From Lentisphaerota bacterium (GTDB lineage Bacteria > Verrucomicrobiota > Kiritimatiellia > RFP12 > UBA1067), in contig JALHET010000136.1 in the NCBI GenBank assembly GCA_022839525.1, positions 1,035-12,724 on the forward strand: a stretch of DNA of 11,690 nucleotides, in the 5' to 3' direction. Made by a program: the position numbers and the translations under genes. The notes beneath the pieces are model-generated. The model ran no database searches. It saw only the letters and a program-made list of their open reading frames with translations, and was not told the origin of the DNA. Below, in pieces: positions 7,951 to 11,690 of the stretch; the first letter of the stretch is position 1, and every line of letters begins with the position of its first letter.

Positions 7951-8169
7951 ATGAACAGGCAGGCGGCAGGGATGGTGGCGGCGCTTTGTGTTGCGGGGGT
8001 GTTGCAGGCCGCGCCGCTGAACGAGAAGGAAGCGCGGATGATCAAGAGCAGACTGACGCCCGCTCCGCAGTCGATTACGCTGACAGGCGGGGCGGACGTG
8101 GTGCCTGAACAATCCCGGGACAGCCAATTTGCAGAGAGGAGAAAGACGGGGCATGTCATATTCTGCTGA
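7951..8169 (+). pseudogene. Truncated remnant of an exported glycosidase-like protein
   Basis: The reading frame has a good ribosome-binding site (AAGGAG, 5 bases before the ATG) and a clear signal peptide (hydrophobic GMVAALCVAGVL, likely cleavage LQA|AP). The mature start reads RLTPAPQSITLTGG, which resembles the N-terminus of GH20 hexosaminidase-like and NAGLU-like enzymes (a 'P-x-P-Q-x-hydrophobic' strand). After about residue 52 the sequence loses protein character (EQSRDSQFAERRKTGHVIFC). It stops at 72 codons, 17 bases inside the next gene. The simplest reading is a deletion that removed the rest of a third secreted glycosidase and joined its start to the leader of the 8153 gene, somewhere near 8100-8125. 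A genuine small secreted protein is possible but less likely. Confidence 0.6.
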
Positions 8170-10480
8170 CACGGCACTGACGGCGCGGGTGAAGACGTTC
8201 GCGCTGAAGGAACTGAACGCCGATTTGGTCGGTGTGGCGAATATCGAGCGCTTTAAAGGCGCTCCGGTCATGATGAGCCCGCAGGGCATTTTGCCCTCGG
8301 CGCGGTCGGTGGTTGTCATGGCGATCCATCATCCCGACGCGGCCATCGAACTCGGCGGCGAGGAGCACCCGCAGAAGATCGGGCCTTACTGTATCCAGTA
8401 CGCCATGAACATGCGGCTCGACGAAATGAGCTACCGCATGGGGCGGTTCATTGAATCGCTGGGCTTTACGGCGGTGCCGATCGTCTCGTCGAACATTTGG
8501 CGCTACAAGGGATACAAGGGGCTGAAGGAGCACTTCGCGCCGGACATGTCGCACCTGCACGCGGCGGTCGCGGCCGGGCTCTCTGAGTTCGGTTACTCTG
8601 GGTTGTCGATCACGCCGGAGTTCGGCGCGCGTCAGCGCTATGTGTCCGTCGTCACCGATGCCGTGCTCACGCCCTCGCCGCTGATCGTGCCCGGTTCGGT
8701 CTGCGACGCCTGCATGCTGTGCAGAAAAGCCTGCCCTTCGGGCGCCCTCAGCAAAGAGCTCGACGGGTGGAACGAGATGGAGGTTGAGGGGAACGTGTAC
8801 CGTTACGTCCGTAAAAACCTCTGGCGCTGCGCGTGGGGCGAGCACTTCGACCTTGACCTCGATCTGGAAATTCCCGAAAAGGTGGACGAGGCGGTCATCC
8901 TCGAACACGTCAAGCGCTTCGGACGCCGCGGCGGCGAGATGGGGTGCTGCCTCAAGGCGTGCGTGCCCAAAGCGCGGCGGTATTTCGACACGGGTTTCTG
9001 TAAAAGCCCCCGCCGCAAACGCGATGTGGTGCCGCAGCCGGGGCTGGTGTCGCGGGCGGTTTTTGAGAAACTGCGCGCGCTGACCGAGTCGCACGGCGCG
9101 TCCTGCATCCTTTCTGTGCCGGTGGAAGAGCTGCGTGCCGCAGGAGTGAAGGTCGAGGACTCGAAGGCCTATCTGCCGGGCGCGAAAAGCGCGGTGGTGG
9201 TGTGTCTGGCCGCGGACAGCGCGCTGGTGCGGGATGCCGCGGACGTGGACCGGGAACTGGCGCTTGAGATTACTCTGACGGCGGGGGGGCTGCGCGAGAC
9301 CGCCGAGAAGCTGGCCTTGCAGACCGGCTATGACGTGTCGCGCGAGCTGGAACGTGCGGGCTATTCGGCGACCGGCGGGACGGCGCTCAACGAGGCCGGG
9401 GTGGCACAGGCTGTCAGGGGTGTGCCAGAGGGGCAGACGCTTTTCACGTATACGGTGCTGACCGATGCGGAACTGCCGTCCACGGGATTGGTGTTCTGTG
9501 CGCCATCGGCCGAGCGCGTGGGGGACTTCACGGACGCATTCAAAGCCGAGGCGCGGCGGCTGGGCGCGGACGTGACGGGCGTGACTTCCATTGGCCGGCT
9601 GCAGGGCGTGGCGCGCCAGGCGGCGCTCGCGTTCGAGGGCGAGGATGTGCTGGACGCAAAAGACACGTCGCAGATATTCACACCGTACGAGCCGGTCATC
9701 ACGGCACGTAAGCGGGACGTCCCTGACCCGGCCGGACTGTTGCCGGGCGCAAAAGCGGTGTTGGTTTTCGGCGTGGCGCTGCCGCGCGGGTCGGTGGAGG
9801 TCACGGCGCGGACACCGGCGGAGTCGGTGGGGCCGTACGCCTTCGCCTTATACGAAAACCTCAACTATCTTCGTCGTATCGCATTGCGGTTGTCCCTATG
9901 GTTGTCGCGGCAGGGCGTGAAAGCGGTATGCGGCACGGACCTGCTCGACACCGGCTCCTCGACCGCAAGTCCGCGCGGGGCGATTCCCGACCTTTTCTCC
10001 AACCGCTTTGAGGCGTGGGCCGCGGGCTTGGGACGGTTCGCCAAGGCCGGGTTTCTGGTGAATCCTCAGTTTGGCACCAACGTGCGCTACATGGCTGTGG
10101 TCGTGGATCGGGAACTGCGCGAAGATCCTTTGCAGGCTGGATATCCGCCCGGGAAATGCGCGGAATGCGGCGACCGCTGCGTGGCCGCGTGCGCCACGCA
10201 GGCGTTCGGCGGCGAGGTGGCGGTGGAGGCTGAAGGCGTACGCGACACCTTCCTGAAAATCAATGTGTTGAGGTGCGACTGGGCCAAGCGTTATTCTCTG
10301 ATCGCGGACGAGGGGTGCGGTTTTGTAGGCTGGACGCTGAACCTGCCGCCGCCGGAGACGATCACGGCGGAAACGTTGGAGGCGGCCTTACGCCAGCAGC
10401 CGCCGATCCCCAAGTACCGCCCCTGCAATTTCGAGGCGTGTTCGATGGCGTGTCCGTATACGAGAGAAAGTAGAAGTTAG
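8153..10480 (+). CDS. Three-module QueG/reductive-dehalogenase-like 4Fe-4S protein
   Basis: The 775-residue protein carries three successive modules related to the corrinoid/Fe-S superfamily of epoxyqueuosine reductase and reductive dehalogenases. Module 1 (about 1-290) has LVGVANIERFK (25-35), the core AAGLSEFGYSGLSITPEFGA (140-159) and a canonical cluster motif Cys184-x2-Cys187-x2-Cys190-x3-Cys194-Pro. Cys226, Cys265, Cys266 and Cys270 are candidates for a second cluster. Module 2 (about 300-450) keeps the LPGAKSAVVV strand and an end reading VLTDAELP, but has no cluster cysteines. Module 3 (about 460-775) has AAGLGRFAKAGFLVNPQFGT, an unusual Cys669-x2-Cys672-x3-Cys676-x3-Cys680, then Cys708, Cys722, Cys758, Cys763 and Cys767-Pro. 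There is no signal peptide, so it is probably cytoplasmic. An in-frame TTG lies at 8129, but ATG 8153 is preferred, with AGGAG 11 bases upstream. The substrate is unknown. A role in queuosine synthesis is unlikely given the neighbours. Confidence 0.75.
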   Translation: MSYSADTALTARVKTFALKELNADLVGVANIERFKGAPVMMSPQGILPSARSVVVMAIHHPDAAIELGGEEHPQKIGPYCIQYAMNMRLDEMSYRMGRFIESLGFTAVPIVSSNIWRYKGYKGLKEHFAPDMSHLHAAVAAGLSEFGYSGLSITPEFGARQRYVSVVTDAVLTPSPLIVPGSVCDACMLCRKACPSGALSKELDGWNEMEVEGNVYRYVRKNLWRCAWGEHFDLDLDLEIPEKVDEAVILEHVKRFGRRGGEMGCCLKACVPKARRYFDTGFCKSPRRKRDVVPQPGLVSRAVFEKLRALTESHGASCILSVPVEELRAAGVKVEDSKAYLPGAKSAVVVCLAADSALVRDAADVDRELALEITLTAGGLRETAEKLALQTGYDVSRELERAGYSATGGTALNEAGVAQAVRGVPEGQTLFTYTVLTDAELPSTGLVFCAPSAERVGDFTDAFKAEARRLGADVTGVTSIGRLQGVARQAALAFEGEDVLDAKDTSQIFTPYEPVITARKRDVPDPAGLLPGAKAVLVFGVALPRGSVEVTARTPAESVGPYAFALYENLNYLRRIALRLSLWLSRQGVKAVCGTDLLDTGSSTASPRGAIPDLFSNRFEAWAAGLGRFAKAGFLVNPQFGTNVRYMAVVVDRELREDPLQAGYPPGKCAECGDRCVAACATQAFGGEVAVEAEGVRDTFLKINVLRCDWAKRYSLIADEGCGFVGWTLNLPPPETITAETLEAALRQQPPIPKYRPCNFEACSMACPYTRESRS

Positions 10481-10485
10481 AAGTC
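10465..10485 (+). repeat. Three tandem heptamers across the stop of the three-module gene
   Basis: AGAAAGT, AGAAGTT and AGAAGTC follow one another and encode the last residues (ESRS) and the TAG stop of the preceding gene. The last unit runs into the hairpin at 10481-10519. Repeats of this AGAAGTT kind look like inserted intergenic repeat sequence rather than conserved protein end, so the C-terminus may have been trimmed by it. Confidence 0.55.
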
Positions 10486-10519
10486 GGTGGGGCTCGGGAC
10501 GTCCCCATCCCAACTTGAA
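10481..10519. repeat. Intergenic stem-loop between two reductase-like genes
   Basis: GGTGGGG (10486-10492) pairs with CCCCATC (10503-10509), seven pairs with one G-T wobble. Its 10-base loop includes part of the perfect palindrome GGGACGTCCC. Short flanking AAGT and ACTT could extend it. No T-run follows. It might attenuate or stabilise the message between the genes, or be a dispersed repeat. Confidence 0.4.
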
Positions 10520-10547
10520 GTGATGGGTAATTAAGAAGGATACGAGA

Positions 10548-11498
10548 ATGACAGCAGAAGAAGTGAAAGCGAAAGCCCGCGCGTGCGGGGCGGATCTGGT
10601 GGGTATCGCGCCGGTGGCGCGGTTTAAGGATGTTGCGCCGGAGCGGAATCCTGAGGCGATCTTTCCGGAGTGTAAGTCGGTGATCGTACTGGGCCGGCGC
10701 ATCTGCCGAGGCTCGCTGCGCGGCGTGGAGGAGGGCACCAATTTCGGCAGCACCTACCAGTGCTTCGGTTACACGTGGGTGGAGGACAATTTCCTGTCTC
10801 AGACCTCGTACGACCTGTCGCTCTGGATCGAGGAGCAGGGGTTTGAGGCGGTGCCGCTTTTCGCATACAACGAGGCGGGAATGCCCAAGGGCGTACCGGT
10901 CGCGCCGGACCGTCCCGCGCCGAACGTCTACATCGACCCGCGTTACGCGGTGACTGCAGCCGGTTTGGGGGAGGTGGGGCTGGGCGGTTTTATTCTCACG
11001 CCCGAGTTTGGAACCCGCCAGCGTTTCGCCTTTATCCTGACCGACGCCGAACTGGAAGGTGACACGGTGAGGGGCAAGAGCCTGTGCGGCGACTGCGGCG
11101 GCTGCGCGGCGGCATGCCCCTTCGGCGCGATCCATTTAGATCGGTGTGAGACGCTCAATGTGCAGGGACACGGGATGCCGGTGGCACAGGTCGACATCGG
11201 TTTGTGCGCGGTGTGTCCGAACGGCGCGTTCCTCGCGAACGGGCGCGGCAAAGAGCCGGACCGCATCGCGGCGGCGTGCGGACGCGAGTGTCTGGTGCGC
11301 CTGGAAAAAGCCGGCAAACTCGGGAACCGGTTCGAGAACACTTTCCGCAAGCGTGAGCCGTGGCAATTGGACGCGCTCAAACGTCCGATGGCGCGCGACG
11401 CATCGGGCGCGATGAAAGCGGTTGATGTGGGGTGCGGCAAATTTTCCGGCACGGGCGTGGTCTCGGTCCATGCCACAGGACAGGTGTTTTCGAAATGA
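10548..11498 (+). CDS. Single-module QueG/reductive-dehalogenase-like 4Fe-4S protein
   Basis: This 316-residue, probably cytoplasmic protein is a paralogue of the modules upstream. It has ADLVGIAPVARFK (15-27), AIFPECKSVIVLGR (37-50), an RGSLRGVEEGTNFG block, the core AAGLGEVGLGGFILTPEFGT (137-156), then ILTDAELE. The first cluster motif is canonical, Cys180-x2-Cys183-x2-Cys186-x3-Cys190-Pro. Cys220-x2-Cys223-Pro and Cys244-x3-Cys248 could bind a second cluster. A C-terminal tail (FRKREPWQLDAL onward, to a final Cys296 region) replaces the HEAT/ARM repeats of true QueG. Members of this superfamily commonly use cobalamin with two 4Fe-4S clusters, but no corrinoid-binding residue can be proved here. 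AGAAGGA lies 7 bases before the ATG. The stop overlaps the next ATG as ATGA, indicating translational coupling. The reaction and substrate are unknown. Confidence 0.78.
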   Translation: MTAEEVKAKARACGADLVGIAPVARFKDVAPERNPEAIFPECKSVIVLGRRICRGSLRGVEEGTNFGSTYQCFGYTWVEDNFLSQTSYDLSLWIEEQGFEAVPLFAYNEAGMPKGVPVAPDRPAPNVYIDPRYAVTAAGLGEVGLGGFILTPEFGTRQRFAFILTDAELEGDTVRGKSLCGDCGGCAAACPFGAIHLDRCETLNVQGHGMPVAQVDIGLCAVCPNGAFLANGRGKEPDRIAAACGRECLVRLEKAGKLGNRFENTFRKREPWQLDALKRPMARDASGAMKAVDVGCGKFSGTGVVSVHATGQVFSK

Positions 11499-11690
11499 AA
11501 CTGACTTCTCAGATGCTCAAAGATTTTGCGGCCTCGCTGGGGCGGCCTTGCCTTGTGGGCGTCGCGAACATTGAACGGTTCAAAACCGCGCCGCAACAGA
11601 TGCACCCCAGCAATATCTTCCCCGAGTGCAAATCGGTGATCTCGGTGGTTGCGCCGTTTCCGCGCGGCACGTACCGAGGCATTACCGAGG
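11495..11690 (+). CDS. QueG/reductive-dehalogenase-like protein, N-terminal part (runs off window)
   Basis: Sixty-five codons are visible from an ATG overlapping the previous stop (ATGA). The N-terminus CLVGVANIERFKTAPQQM followed by NIFPECKSVISVVAP and RGTYRGITE matches the start of the 316-residue neighbour (IFPECKSVI, RGSLRG) and of module 1 of the large protein (LVGVANIERFK, AP, M). It is therefore a further paralogue in the same operon. The core and the cluster cysteines lie beyond the window, so completeness cannot be judged. Confidence 0.75.
   Translation, partial: MKLTSQMLKDFAASLGRPCLVGVANIERFKTAPQQMHPSNIFPECKSVISVVAPFPRGTYRGITE

Noticed and set aside
8156..9094. 312-codon open frame on the - strand
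   Set aside because: It mirrors the first module of the Fe-S protein, whose motifs prove the + frame; the antisense product has no recognisable domain.
8153..11498. Calling these genes queG (true epoxyqueuosine reductase)
   Set aside because: The core and cluster motifs are shared with the superfamily, but the C-terminal HEAT/ARM tRNA-binding region and queuosine neighbours are missing, and the tandem copies argue for another role.
1..11690. CRISPR array, tRNA, rRNA, transposase or prophage gene
   Set aside because: No regularly spaced repeats, cloverleaf, rRNA segment or mobile-element protein was recognised on either strand.

Overview
The window is a GC-rich, densely packed stretch of bacterial chromosome with all genes on the + strand. 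The mix of genes suggests an anaerobic, glycan-degrading member of the PVC group (Kiritimatiellota, Lentisphaerota or Verrucomicrobiota): a Wzz-fused tyrosine autokinase, dTDP-sugar genes, a NAGLU-like glycosidase, a glycosidase-like lipoprotein, and many paralogous corrinoid/Fe-S reductase-like proteins. This placement is an inference from gene content. No rRNA or other marker gene is present to confirm it.

Region 1 (1-3072) is the end of a surface-polysaccharide locus. It holds the C-terminal half of a polysaccharide-copolymerase tyrosine kinase (cut by the window edge), then rfbB (dTDP-glucose 4,6-dehydratase) and rfbA (glucose-1-phosphate thymidylyltransferase). Together RfbA and RfbB make dTDP-4-keto-6-deoxyglucose from glucose-1-phosphate. 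The rfbC and rfbD steps are not in the window. A 321-base gap (3073-3393) follows. It holds a large imperfect hairpin, a second small hairpin and a plausible promoter.

Region 2 (3394-8169) is a secreted carbohydrate-degradation block. It has a signal-peptide-bearing alpha-N-acetylglucosaminidase-like (GH89-like) protein, a glycosidase-like lipoprotein whose ribosome-binding site is out of register with its reading frame, and a 72-codon remnant of a third exported protein that keeps its ribosome-binding site and signal peptide but little else.

Region 3 (8153-11690) is the most unusual part. It is a tandem cluster of proteins related to the corrinoid/4Fe-4S superfamily that includes epoxyqueuosine reductase (QueG) and reductive dehalogenases (RdhA). 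The first gene encodes a 775-residue protein with three successive modules, the middle one having lost the cluster-binding region. A single-module 316-residue protein follows. The start of a third gene of the same type overlaps it by ATGA and runs off the edge. At least five modules therefore occur in about 3.5 kb, with no queuosine or tRNA-modification gene nearby. The substrate is unknown. This cluster is the best candidate for an undescribed system.
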